NCBI GenBank assembly: GCA_030710605.1
Contig: CP092865.1
Location: 28,862,190 to 28,926,189 of the forward strand
DNA length: 64,000 bases
Origin: Cordylochernes scorpioides
Taxonomy: Eukaryota > Arthropoda > Arachnida > Pseudoscorpiones > Chernetidae
Reading direction: 5' to 3'
Under the pieces are notes generated by a model. It was given only the letters and a program-made list of their open reading frames with translations, made no database searches and was not told the DNA's origin. The position numbers and the translations under genes are program-made. Positions 11,592 through 21,179 of the stretch are shown here, one piece after another; positions within the stretch are counted from its first letter, which is position 1; each line of letters opens with the position of its first letter.

Positions 11592-11660
11592 TGATGTTAA
11601 CAACAACAATAACTGCTTTATTAGGACATTTCCGTCCTGTAAGGACTCGCCATACATCAT
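11592..11660 (-). mobile_element. Retroposon tail, minus strand
   Basis: Stem AGGAC...GTCCT, then AATAAAGCAG and GTT repeats on the minus strand. Confidence 0.65.
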
Positions 11661-12129
11661 TTTCATGAAGAAAGGGGGGAAAAAAAAAACAAACGAAGGA
11701 GAGAAGAGAAATGAAAAGGAAATCAAAGTATTCAACATAACTATACAAATTAACTATGGATGGAAATTGTACTGTAATTTTAGTTCTCAGAGATTACCTT
11801 GTTCTCTAACGCTTTATGAAAATTAAACAATTCTATCGCTATCTATTTTTCTCGGACATTATTCTGATTAGCTGAACTGGGTTCATGTAGACTTGGATGA
11901 TGTTCTTTAAGATCTTATATATGATGGTAAGGTGTTTCAATGGAATTGTTTATTATTACAAACCAATAGATAAGCATCAATGTGAAAAAGACAATGGAAT
12001 TAGTCAGTACACCCACGTTTATCTGAGACAATTCTAATTCAAGTCGTTGCTCGGTGATTTCCTAATGGATTCTTGGATTTTTGCCCTGACTTTTACAATG
12101 TGTAATTCGTTAATAATAATGGAAACTTC

Positions 12130-12600
12130 GGAGATTTTCTGTTTCGAATAGGAGCTATAGATGATCCTGGGTGTTTATGTGGAGAGAGAAGGCAGGATTC
12201 CAGTCACTTGCTTATTGAATAACCAATCTTCCAGAACTACAGAAATCGGGAAAACATTGAATACAAGGATCTTTTTATGTTTATAAATAGTAAGGACTCA
12301 TATTTAAAATTTAGAAAATTCTGTAAATATATCTATGATTTTCTATCTTGGTTAATAAAAAAAACGTAATTGCTGAACTATGTATATATATTTGTATTTA
12401 TTTCATTGGTTGTTCCTTGTTAGGGTGTAAGATCAAGCATGGATTTAATGTCCTTTCTTTTCTTCTTTAAGCTTCTACTCAAGCCTTGAAATTAATCGAT
12501 TGTACATGTAACATTGTATCTGAATTTAGTGTTGTTGCTTGAGGCAAGCATCCCTTGTGGGGATATCGCGTCTGATTTGATGATAAATAAATAAACGTGT
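12130..12600 (+). pseudogene. LINE ORF2 C-terminus and 3' UTR
   Basis: The frame at 12152 reads DDPGCLCGERRQDSSHLLIE, a stop, then PIFQNYRNRENI and FINSKDSYLKF. CxCGxExxxxxHLLxxCPxF is a zinc-knuckle-like signature at the C-terminus of many non-LTR polymerases; here the CP cysteine position is a stop. The 3' UTR ends with AAGCATCCC, TTGT, GGGGATATCGCG and TAAATAAATAAA, matching the 3' end at 35800-35850. Confidence 0.7.
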
Positions 12601-12721
12601 ATGTTTTTTTGAAATATGGTTTCAAATTAGAAAAAAAAAAGCTCAAAATTTGTCACCCTCAAGAAAATTTTAAAAAATGAATGATTAAAGATTTAATAAA
12701 ATAGAAAGTATACTATATATA

Positions 12722-13010
12722 ATCAACAACAAAAAGCTTTATTAAGACCTTATAGTCTTATAACAGATTCTCCGAGTAGAAATGTAGGATACATACAGGA
12801 ATAACAGTAATAATACCAGTAATAAGCATTATTATTATATATATTTTTTAAAACTAATCACATAAATGTAGTATGAAATTTATATTAGGAAAACTTAATT
12901 ATGACAATCAAGCTAATAGATTAATCTGGGTAAATTGGAGGTAATTTCTTATACCTGGATTTACCCCGGAGTCTCTGCGAGTGAAAAAAAAAAGTAGAAG
13001 CTATAATCTT
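12722..13010 (-). mobile_element. Retroposon with 290-bp body and hairpin tail
   Basis: The minus-strand 3' end has AAGACT...GGTCTT, AATAAAGC and TTGTTG. The body up to about 13000 is closely similar to 61632-61935, and part recurs at 43430-43580. No ORF. It may be the 3' UTR of a LINE, or a SINE that borrowed that tail. Confidence 0.75.
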
Positions 13011-13017
13011 TTTTTTT

Positions 13018-13313
13018 TTATCCCTAGTACACGTGGTACAGGCCATGATAAATATGGTAGGTAGAAGTAGGCGACTGCTTTTACTGTAGACCACATGTCT
13101 ACATATATGAATAGCAGTTCGATCTTGCATTTAAAATGTGCCAGAGCCCCGTTTAGTTACTTGCACTCGCTGGTGGGGTTGGATTTTTACAAGAGTCGGG
13201 GGCCATTGGAGCATTTTTTTTTTTATCAGAAAAAAAGTGCCAAATACGGGAATCGAACCCGGGTCGTAGCGGTCGAAAACCAGCCGTTTAGACTATCCTT
13301 CCACCGATCCCCG
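13018..13313 (-). mobile_element. tRNA-derived SINE, copy 1
   Basis: The minus strand starts with a tRNA-like head holding an A-box-like TAGTCTAAACGG and a perfect B box GGTTCGATTCC. A unique body of about 200 bp follows, ending GTACACGTGG...CTAGGGATAAAA. Two other full copies are at 26862-27148 and 29213-29505. Transcription would be by RNA polymerase III. Confidence 0.85.
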
Positions 13314-13744
13314 TAACTATCATATAGTATAGAAGAATACTAATCGAATAAGTTTATGAATAGAACAAGCAATATACAATTTGGACGATACCGATTCACA
13401 AAGATCTAGAATAGAAAAATAACAGTTTGCCAAGGATCAGAAAGAGATACGCTCTGAATCTCCAAAACCATCTCCAGTTGGTTAAGAAGGATCTGAATTA
13501 AGAATACAAATTTTAAACAGTAGAAGAAACATGGGTCTCTCTGTGATTTCGTTACAGAAAAACAAAAAGTCAATGAAATGTCTAAGATGAAAAATTTTTT
13601 TGACGGTTTCTTCCCCATTAACGTAACAAGTCAGAGATTTACATGTTTTTTGGCCAATAAGAGCTTTGTCTACATGTACTACCAGTCTACAGTTCAGTAG
13701 AATATCGATAAAATGAAAAAGAAGATTATTAGAAGACATATGTA

Positions 13745-13910
13745 GTGGCTTTTCTTTATTTATCAAGAAAATAGGTTGGCCAAATATCAAGGAACAGGCT
13801 AAATCAATGTTTAGTTGATTTCTGTTCTACTAGATGGCACTCTGCCATCTGTAAAGTACATGTGCTCGTGGTCAGGATATGTCTTATTTGGTTTTAATAT
13901 CAACACTTGA
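13745..13910 (+). repeat. Repeat family B, half copy
   Basis: Matches the end of the hammerhead-bearing unit at 46600-46720 (GGTTGGCCAAATA, TTGATTTCTGTTC, GGTCAGGATATG). The ribozyme half is missing. Confidence 0.65.
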
Positions 13911-14324
13911 TCTTTTTTCTATTATTTTTATACCTATATAGTGTTTATTATGACTCTCCACCAGAAAGCTGTATAGCTGATTGCCTATTGTTGATACTTT
14001 CTACTATTATTTGACTTCATCCTTTCTTTGACTTAGGAACGAATCTATGTAAGATGCCTCAATAAAAAGTTCTTTGTTGAGGATGAATTGTCTTGAACGA
14101 AACAAAACACGCTCGAATGTTTGAAAACCTAACCTAATCAAGAATTTATGCCAGATGGAATGTTAATGAATCAGCGCTTTCATCTTCCCATTCCTTAGGA
14201 GGGATTAATTGTTGATATTAAAATTAATTATTAAAGTTTTAGTATGAAGGATTAATTCGTAACCTTTCAACTTTGAATATTATTTATTATTAATGGTAAG
14301 GATACAAAACAAACTTAGTATACA

Positions 14325-14835
14325 AGTGCAACTGAAAGTTGCTGATGGCTTGCGCCATCTATCGGAATAAATATCAACTATTCTCGTTGATTTTTAATTA
14401 TTCCAGAATTGCCCAAATACCCATTCTTGATTAATCAAGAAAAGCTAACCACGAACGCGTTTCGGGCTTTTCTTGATTAATCAACAACAACAACAACAAC
14501 AAAAAAGCCTTTATTTAGGGTCACTGACCCTATACAGGATTCACCAGAGGTATGCATAAGAACAAAGCAGTGAGACAAAGGAAATAACGATATATACAGA
14601 GTAAGAAGAAAATGAAAAAAAAAAAAACAAGAAAAGAAGAAAAAAAAAAAGAAAGAGGGAAGCAAGAAATCAACACAAAAAGAGTAGCAGTAAGAAAGTG
14701 TTTCTTGATTAATCAAGAATGGGTATTTGGCCAATTCTGGAATAATTAAAAATCAACAATAATAGTTGATATTTATTCCGATAGATGGCACAAGCCATCA
14801 GCAACTTTCAGTTGCACGATAAAGAGATGCTTTTT
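14325..14835. repeat. Foldback repeat interrupted by a LINE fragment
   Basis: Arms 14328-14484 and 14701-14817 are reverse complements. They begin TGCAACTGAAAGTTGCTGAT and include GGCTTGCGCCATC. The centre contains a family B remnant with the complement of GAAACGCGTTCGTGG. A retroposon sits in the middle. A relative lies at 19630-19850. Confidence 0.8.
14485..14700 (-). mobile_element. Truncated retroposon with 16-bp target duplication
   Basis: Flanked by TTTCTTGATTAATCAA at 14469-14484 and 14701-14716. The minus strand ends in stem AGGGTC...GACCCT, AAATAAAGG and a long GTT repeat. The 5' part is a pyrimidine-rich low-complexity tract. Consistent with target-primed reverse transcription. Confidence 0.88.
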
Positions 14836-14978
14836 TCATAATTTATGCCCCTTTTCCCAGTACAATATCACATTTGTACTATTTTTTCACTTAGTATACA
14901 AGGTTGTTCCAAAAGATCATAAAAACTTACAAAAAATTGAAATACCAATATTATTCGCCGTTATGTATAATGTCTTTG

Positions 14979-15074
14979 TATTGGAGTACAGGAGCTCCAT
15001 CTATGATTCCTTTCTTCTTGTGGTGAATCTGTATAAGACCGGTGGTCTTAATAAAGTTGTGTTGTTGTTGTTGT
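14979..15074 (+). mobile_element. 96-bp retroposon with 13-bp target duplication
   Basis: TATAATGTCTTTG occurs at 14966-14978 and 15075-15087. The insert ends in stem AAGACC...GGTCTT, AATAAAG and GTT repeats. The 5' part, GGAGCTCCATCTATG, matches the bodies at 6.7 kb and 37.1 kb. Confidence 0.9.
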
Positions 15075-15164
15075 TATAATGTCTTTGAATTATGTATAAA
15101 GTAATTGTATTATGTATTCGCCATAATAATATTATTCACCAAGTAATAAGAAAAACAACGCCCT

Positions 15165-15300
15165 TGCAACCTCAGAACAATTTTTAACGCTTTTCCAAAT
15201 GCTTTATTTTTATTTATTTCTCCTGACGAAGACAAAGATTTTTGTTGAAACGTTGAGAAAATAAAACTTTAATTGGCCGAAGTGTCTATTTATTTTTACA
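15165..15300 (+). repeat. Single arm of foldback family D
   Basis: Shares AACAATTTTTAACGC, CCAAATGCTTTATTT and the hammerhead-like segment with both arms of 41106-41370. Confidence 0.75.
15213..15265 (+). ncRNA. Hammerhead-ribozyme-like motif (type I)
   Basis: Order is as in a type I hammerhead. Stem I 5' strand TTTATTTCTC (15213-15222), core CTGACGA (15223-15229), one extra A, stem II GACAAA/TTTGTT (15231-15236 with 15241-15246), GAAA (15247-15250), CGTT (15251-15254), then stem I 3' strand GAGAAAATAAA with one bulged A. Stem III is only the self-complementary ACGU, so it would need to pair between two molecules, as in minimal dimeric hammerheads. The extra A and the G-U pair closing stem II may weaken it. 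Confidence 0.7.
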
Positions 15301-15354
15301 GAAAAAGAAAAACAACGTTTTAAGAAAAACATGAACTTTTGGGACAATCTTATA

Positions 15355-15680
15355 TATGTGAATCAGGAAATATATTTATTTACGGGGCTGCTAACCAGAA
15401 TGAATGATTTTTGAGCCCCGATGGAAGCATAAAGCGGAATATATACAAAAAACTATATACATTGTACTGTTGGAGGGGCCTGGGGATGGGTGGCCAGGGG
15501 ATCATCGCCAGGTGAGGCCAGGAGAGCCTGGATGTAGAGGAGGATCAGGGGGGTAGGGTGGTGATCCGCGGAGATCAGGGCGAGGCAGAGACCGGTCCAA
15601 TATATGTGAATCAGGAAATATCCTTATTTACGGGGCTGCTAACAGCCAATATGAATGATTTTTGAGCCCCGAATATATAT
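15355..15680 (+). repeat. Direct repeats flanking a GC-rich block
   Basis: About 75 bp starting GTGAATCAGGAAATAT at 15358 is repeated at 15606 (248 bp apart). Each copy has a potential hairpin CGGGGCT...AGCCCCG. Between them 15465-15600 is G-rich (GGGGCCTGGGGATGGGTGG). Possibly one repeat unit of a longer array or an LTR pair; unassigned. Confidence 0.55.
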
Positions 15681-16187
15681 ACAGGAGATCCTTTTCAAAC
15701 ACGAGAGCTCATTTCTAGTCATTACTACTCTGTGTAATATTCCAACAATATGAAAAGCCAGAAAGATGACGATGTCAAAAGTGATTTCCTCATGGTGATT
15801 GGGCAATCACTTACACCAGCTCGTTTTCACTTTTTTATCAAAGAAAAAATCCTTTATTCAACCCCTCCCCTTATTTTATCCCAAAATGTGATTTCCCTTT
15901 TCCTCAAATAAAGAATTATGAAGAAGGAAAAGCGGCGAAGTTTGGCAATAAAAAAGAAATAAGAAAAATAGCAAACGACCTTCAGAAGCATTCTAAAAAA
16001 ACAAACTCTTTTTTGTGTTGTTCTATTAGATAAGAAATAAGGTAAAGGCGATTATAGATAGCATTGGAGATGGATCAAATGATTCAAAGATTTTCTGAAG
16101 GCAACTTTATTATTATCTAAAAACAAAGTGACGCGGTCAGTCAAAAATTATTTGATCAAATATCTTGTATATGAATAAAGACTTTCC
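15681..16187. other. Stretch without recognisable features
   Basis: No gene or repeat identified. Confidence 0.5.
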
Positions 16188-16189
16188 TA

Positions 16190-17493
16190 CAGGGTGTACC
16201 AGGTAAATTGGGACTAACTTTGACAGTCCATAAAACAAAAACTACTTGAGATTAAAAACTTGTTTTTTTTTTCATTACGTAGCCATATTCATGTAAAATG
16301 CAACAGTACATGTGTGCGCAGTGTAGTGATGAAGAGTAACCGAGAATTTGAAAATCGAGCTGCCATCATCGTTGCTCTGCGCGCCGGAAGGAGCCCCAAA
16401 GAGATAGTGGATTTTCTTAAGTTGCCCAAAACCACTATTTATCGTGTCAAGAAGCAGTTTGATGAGGCCGACAGTAACAAAGAGGGGATAGCTACAAGGA
16501 AAAAGCACTCGCGTCGATCGGACAGGGTAAGAGGCGAAGAATTTGTCAAAAATGTCAAGGAGAAGAATGATGGAAACCCTGGGAAGAGCATGAGGGCCAT
16601 AGCCAAGGAAATGGACGTTGGCTCTATGACAATTGTCAGAACTATCCATGAGGACCTTGGTCTCAAGTCTTATGCCCTTCGGAAAGGTCAGTTGCTGACT
16701 GAGAATATGAAGAATAACAGAAAAGGAAAGGCTGCTGCCCTCCTCAACAACCTGAAACACGACTCTTTTGGCATGCTAAGGTTCTTCTCTGACGAAAAGA
16801 ACTTTGACGTGGACCAAAAGGTAAATCCCAGGAATGATCGCTGGATCTGTAAAGACCCCTCAGAGATACCTGTCGTGATGCACACGAAATTTCCTGCCTC
16901 CGTAATGGTCCTTGGTGTTATCAGCAGTGAAGGTGATGTCATGCCTCCCCATTTCTTTGAGAAGGGCCTTAGGATGAACGCTGACATCTACATCAATGTT
17001 CTGGAGACCGTTGTGAAGCCTTGGATGGACATGGTGGCCGCAGGAAGGAAGTATGTCTTCCAACAGGACTCAGCTCCAGCCCATAAGGCAAAAAAGACAC
17101 AATCGTGGCTGACACTTAACGTCCCTAGTAACTGGGGTCCTGATATTTGGCTCCCTAATTCTCCAGATTGCAATCCCCTCGACTACTATGTATGAGGCGT
17201 TGTTGAGAGAGATGTCAACAAAGCTCCTCATACCACCATCCAGTCTGTCAAGAAAGCAGTTCATACGGTGATGACCCAAATGGACAAGGTCATCGTCGCC
17301 AAGGCCTGTGCTTCATTCCGCACTCGCCTCGAGACTGTTGTAGCTAATAATGGAAACTACATTGAATAAATAAAAACTATATCCTTTTATATACTACTGT
17401 GTCAAATTTCATTCGGATATTTTAATTTTTACTTGCAAAAAATTTCAGTTAAAATACCATTGTTGAAATTTCCAATTTACCTGGTACACCCTG
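16190..17493 (+). mobile_element. maT-type (DD37D) Tc1/mariner element
   Basis: Inverted ends CAGGGTGTACCAGGTAAATT (16190) and the complement ending at 17493 are flanked by TA (16188-16189, 17494-17495). Length 1304 bp. Ends and gene are both nearly complete, suggesting a fairly recent copy. Confidence 0.93.
16329..17369 (+). pseudogene. maT-type transposase with one stop codon
   Basis: A single frame of about 346 codons runs from ATG 16329 (MKSNREFENR) to TAA 17367-17369, broken only by TGA at 17193-17195 where relatives have Trp (YYV-stop-GVV). An N-terminal helix-turn-helix (IVDFLKLPKTTIYRVKKQF) precedes the catalytic domain. Catalytic residues are in FFSDEKNF, FQQDSAPAH and SPDCNPLDYY. 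I count 37 residues between the second and third Asp, which points to the maT/DD37D group rather than mariner (34). The open frame extends upstream to 16260, but the 16329 ATG fits the family start better. Confidence 0.9.
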
Positions 17494-17530
17494 TATTATA
17501 AAAAGGGTCTCTTGCGCCTGAATATATTTA

Positions 17531-18933
17531 CACTGCGTGACATTGAAAATGGAACACCAAGAAATAGTGGCCAGAAAATTATGCAAATTTCAGGGTAGAC
17601 GCGCCTAACCGAGTTATGCGCAGCTCTCGTGCGCACATGGAGTAAGATATAAGGGAAGGAACTTGCAGAAAGGACAGTATTCGTGTCGTTATTTCTTCAA
17701 GGAAAATCATTGTAGAAATTTTGTTCTTGTGTCAAAAGACACGTGTAATAACAGAGAATGCCAGGTCATCGTAAACGGAGGCAGTTCAAGCAGACAGACG
17801 CTTTTACGAGGGGCATGGTGATCGGACTGAAAAGGGCAGGTTGGTCCATACGTCAAATCGCAGCTAATACACACCTTGGTGCGTCCACGGTGCACCGACT
17901 GTGGAGAAGATGGTTGGAACAAGGAAATGTGGCAATTTATAGGAATGCCGGTGCAACCAGAGTGACGTCAGCACGTGTGGATCGGCGTATCCTTCGACAA
18001 GCAGTGGCGGCCCCACAAGCCACTTGTACCGCCATCCTGCAATATGTGCAAAATACCCTAGATCATTCCATCTCGACCAGAACCATTTCCCGTCGATTGG
18101 TTGCTAATGGCTTGCACTCATGCCGTCCGCTAAGAAGACTGCCATTGACCCCACCGAATAGGCGCCAACGTTTGGAATGGTGCAGGGCTAGATCGACGTG
18201 GATGACGGAATGGCACAGGGTCGTGTTCTCAGATGAGTCGCGTTTCTGCTTGTCCAGTGATAGTCGCCGTGTACGCGTGTGGCGTCGACGTGGAGAAAGG
18301 TCCAATCCGGCAGCAATTGTGGAACGCCCCACCGTGCGACAACGTGGAATCATGGTTTGGGGCGCAATCGCGTATGATTCCAGGTCACCTTTACTTCGTA
18401 TTCAGGGCACTATGACGGCCCAACGATACGTTGATGATGTGCTGCGACCGGTGACACTCCCCTACCTTCAGGGGGTACCCAATGCCCTTTATCAGCAGGA
18501 TAACGCCCGACCGCACACTGCTCGCATTAGCCAACAAGCTCTGCAAGATGTACAGATGCTTCCCTGGCCACCGTACTCTCCTGATCTCTCACCAATCGAG
18601 CACGTCTGGGAAATCATTGGGCGCCGTTTGCATGCCTTGCCACAGCCGCGTTCAGAAGACGAACTGTGGCAAATGGTTGAGAGGGAATGGAGAGCCATCC
18701 CTCAGGACGCCATCCGTACACTGATTGACTCTCTACCTAGACGTGTTGCTGCGTGCATCGCCGTCCGCGGTGGTCCTACTTGCTACTAAGCCGACGCCGT
18801 TCTCGCTCTGTATTATGACTATCATTTTGAAATAAAGATCACTTATTGTTCGTCCCTGTCTCTCTCTGTCTGCCGAGTTTCATCACTTTCTGGCAACTAT
18901 TTCTTGGTGTTCCATTTTCAATGTCACGCAGTG
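17531..18933 (+). mobile_element. Tc1-like element, apparently intact
   Basis: Inverted ends of about 40 bp start CACTGCGTGACATTGAAAAT, with TA outside (17529-17530 and 18934-18935). Length 1403 bp. It lies 37 bp after the maT-type element in the same orientation. Confidence 0.95.
17758..18789 (+). CDS. Tc1-family transposase, 343 aa
   Basis: Uninterrupted frame. The N-terminus (roughly residues 1-110) holds paired-type helix-turn-helix DNA-binding motifs (GWSIRQIAANTHLGASTVHRL and a second helical segment). The DDE domain has VFSDESRFC, YQQDNARPHTA and SPDLSPIEHVWE as Asp, Asp and Glu sites. I count 32 residues between the second Asp and the Glu, two fewer than canonical Tc1 (34). The length suits a functional Tc1 transposase. 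It would excise the element at its inverted ends and insert at TA. With both ends intact it is the best candidate for an active transposon here. Codon use is GC-richer than the flanks, consistent with recent arrival. Confidence 0.95.
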   Translation: MPGHRKRRQFKQTDAFTRGMVIGLKRAGWSIRQIAANTHLGASTVHRLWRRWLEQGNVAIYRNAGATRVTSARVDRRILRQAVAAPQATCTAILQYVQNTLDHSISTRTISRRLVANGLHSCRPLRRLPLTPPNRRQRLEWCRARSTWMTEWHRVVFSDESRFCLSSDSRRVRVWRRRGERSNPAAIVERPTVRQRGIMVWGAIAYDSRSPLLRIQGTMTAQRYVDDVLRPVTLPYLQGVPNALYQQDNARPHTARISQQALQDVQMLPWPPYSPDLSPIEHVWEIIGRRLHALPQPRSEDELWQMVEREWRAIPQDAIRTLIDSLPRRVAACIAVRGGPTCY

Positions 18934-18984
18934 TATATTGTGAATACGCAAACATCAAAAATATTAAAATTTTCCAATATTTTG

Positions 18985-19330
18985 AAAATTTGCATATCCT
19001 GACCGCTCACATTTTGACCACTCACATGAACATTTTAGATGGCAGGCGCCATCTAGTAGAGCAACAATAAACTAAACGTTGATATAGCTTGTTCCATGAT
19101 ATTTGGCTAATCCAATTTCTTGATCAATCAATAAAAGTAAACCACTTACGCGTTTCGGGCTGTTCTACCAAAAATGTCTTGATTTATTAAGAAATGGATC
19201 AATGGATCCATTCATCAATGAATCATGGAACAAGTTGAATCGACGTTTAGTTGATTTTTGTTCCACTAGATGACGCTCTCCTATCTAAATGGTCAGGATA
19301 TGGCAATTTTGTTTTTAATATCCACACCTT
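18985..19330. repeat. Repeat family B foldback
   Basis: Two family B halves face each other (18990-19190 and 19195-19325). Each has the CATATCCTGACC end and a CTAGTGGAAC-type block. The central GAAACGCG sequence is present in complement at 19148-19165, but the CUGANGA box is lost. Confidence 0.65.
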
Positions 19331-19549
19331 TTTTATAATTTTCTCATTTTTTAACATATATATAATTATAAAGATTTAATTATATGGGCTGAGAGTGGAT
19401 GTATTCATATGCTAAAAGAGACACATCTCCCTTTAAAAGGCATTAAAACAATGTATTTTTTTTATCACCTAGTGTAAAACATAATGGTGGTACTAAAGAT
19501 TGTGCCACAACTACAGTTCTGTTAAATCCAGACAAAAACCCAACCTGTA

Positions 19550-19860
19550 TACCATATGTGAAAAAATAGTACAAGTGTGACATTGTACTGGGATAAGGTG
19601 CATAAATTAAGAAAAAGGCATCTCCTTATCGTGCAACTGAAAGTTGCTGATGGCTTGCGCCATCTATCGGAATAAATATCAACTATTCTCGTTGATTTAG
19701 CATCTCCTTATCGTGCAACTGAAAGTTGCTGATGGCTTGCGCCATCAATAGGAATAAATATCAACTTAAATATCAAGTTGATATTTATTCCGATAGATGG
19801 CGCAAGCCATCAGCAACTTTCAGTTGCACGATAAGGAGATGCCTTTTTCTCTGTATACCA
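19550..19860. repeat. Foldback cluster related to 14325-14835
   Basis: Three copies of a segment containing GTGCAACTGAAAGTTGCTGA, two direct and one inverted, lie between 19635 and 19840. The flank 19555-19630 matches the complement of 14820-14890, so the two loci share more than the palindrome. Confidence 0.75.
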
Positions 19861-19879
19861 TAGTTGTCACTCATCCGCA

Positions 19880-21140
19880 GAGAAGCGGTTTCGATTTAAA
19901 AACATATTTCAGGAAGAGTTATGAAATAGATCGAGTTTTTGCTAAAAACTGGCTTGGCACATTCTTAATTACCAGCATTACGCCCTGTGCTGGGTACACG
20001 AATACTAACCTCCCGAAACTTTATGTTGTGTCCCTGAATCCCCCTTTTAGATCTGAATCCCGGCTTAAACTGTACCAATTGGAAACTAGCATGTTAAATG
20101 ATAGAATCAATAGTCTAATTTATTATTTATCAAATTATTCTCTAGAATGGTTTGTTGATGAAATATTAAGCAATCATCTAAATAAAAATCTAAGATTAAA
20201 CCTGACCCTGAAAAAGACTAAAAGCAACAACAACAACAAAAAGCCTTTATTTAGGGTCACTGATCCTATACAGGATTCACCAGAGGTAGAAAAAGACTAA
20301 AAGCATTAAATAAGTTTCCTCAACCTAATACAGTGAAACAAGTATGGCAATTTTTGGGTTTAGCAAGTTACTACAAGAAATACAAAAAAAAAATAAGTTA
20401 TTCAAATGACTAGTGAAGTTGACAAATCATTTCAGAAACTAAAGTACCATTTATCTATAAACCCAGTTCTTACTACATAAGATCCTTTATTGCCATGTAA
20501 GCTTTACACAGATGCATCTAAACAAGGAATTGGTGTTATAATAGTTCAAATTGAAAGTGATAATCAAGAGCACTATTTTCATTATATAATATATATGAAT
20601 ATAAATGAATAATTATTCAAGAAAACTTCTTCCGCATCAACAGAATACTTTGAAGTTTATCTTGAGAACAACACATCTGAAGTTATTACAGATCATTCGA
20701 CTTTAGAATGGCTCTTCAACATAAAGAAACCAAAAGTGAAATTTCTAAGGTGTATTGTTGAATTGTCGACTAAGTCAATGAAAATAGTTCACAGATCAGA
20801 ATCAAAACAAACGCATGTCGATGCATTAAGATCACCAGTCTCATTTCACCTATCAATCCCCAGTCTTAGACTACACCAACAAAATGCGGATCTCAGCTTT
20901 GTAAAGAATTCTCATATTCAACAAGATCTTATTATGGTGAAACATAATGGAGTTCTAAAAGCAGTTGTTCCGGAATCATTTCAAGAAGAAATTCTCAAGG
21001 AATGTCGTGATAACCATTCTCATCCCTCAATTAACAAGACAGTAAGATTGATAACACCATTTTATTGGTGGCCGAATGCTATCAAATGTATCAAAGAGTA
21101 TGTTCGCTCATGTAAAATATGTCTTGAAAATAAATTACTG
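19880..21140 (+). pseudogene. Ty3-type retrotransposon pol, decayed
   Basis: Broken frames show polymerase-to-integrase order. FPQPNTVKQVWQFLGLASYY near 20305-20375 is the end of a Ty3 reverse transcriptase. LYTDASKQGIGV near 20510 and TSEVITDHSTLEWL near 20670 are RNase H. An integrase H2C2 zinc finger (DNHSHPSINKTVR then SCKIC, within 20990-21120) ends the readable part. Stops and frameshifts occur throughout. No LTRs found. It is unrelated in detail to the young element at 29.6-34.8 kb. Confidence 0.75.
20227..20288 (-). mobile_element. 62-bp retroposon tail with 17-bp target duplication
   Basis: GAAAAAGACTAAAAGCA flanks the insert at 20210-20226 and 20289-20305, inside the decayed pol. 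The insert is nothing but the shared tail: stem AGGATC...GACCCT (one mismatch), AAATAAAGG and GTT repeats on the minus strand. Confidence 0.92.
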
Positions 21141-21179
21141 ATTTTTAAATATAAAAGTCATTATTTTTATCATCATTAA

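Noticed and set aside
13230..13313. tRNA gene
   Set aside because: Has A- and B-box-like sequences, but the same head recurs with a 200-bp body at 26.9 and 29.2 kb and the cloverleaf is poor; it is a SINE head.
14477..14734. 85-codon minus-strand frame rich in Phe and Val
   Set aside because: Translation of A- and CAA-repeat tracts in the retroposon insert.
19797..20300. 167-aa protein-coding gene
   Set aside because: The frame is a composite of a foldback, decayed Ty3 pol and the 62-bp retroposon insertion.
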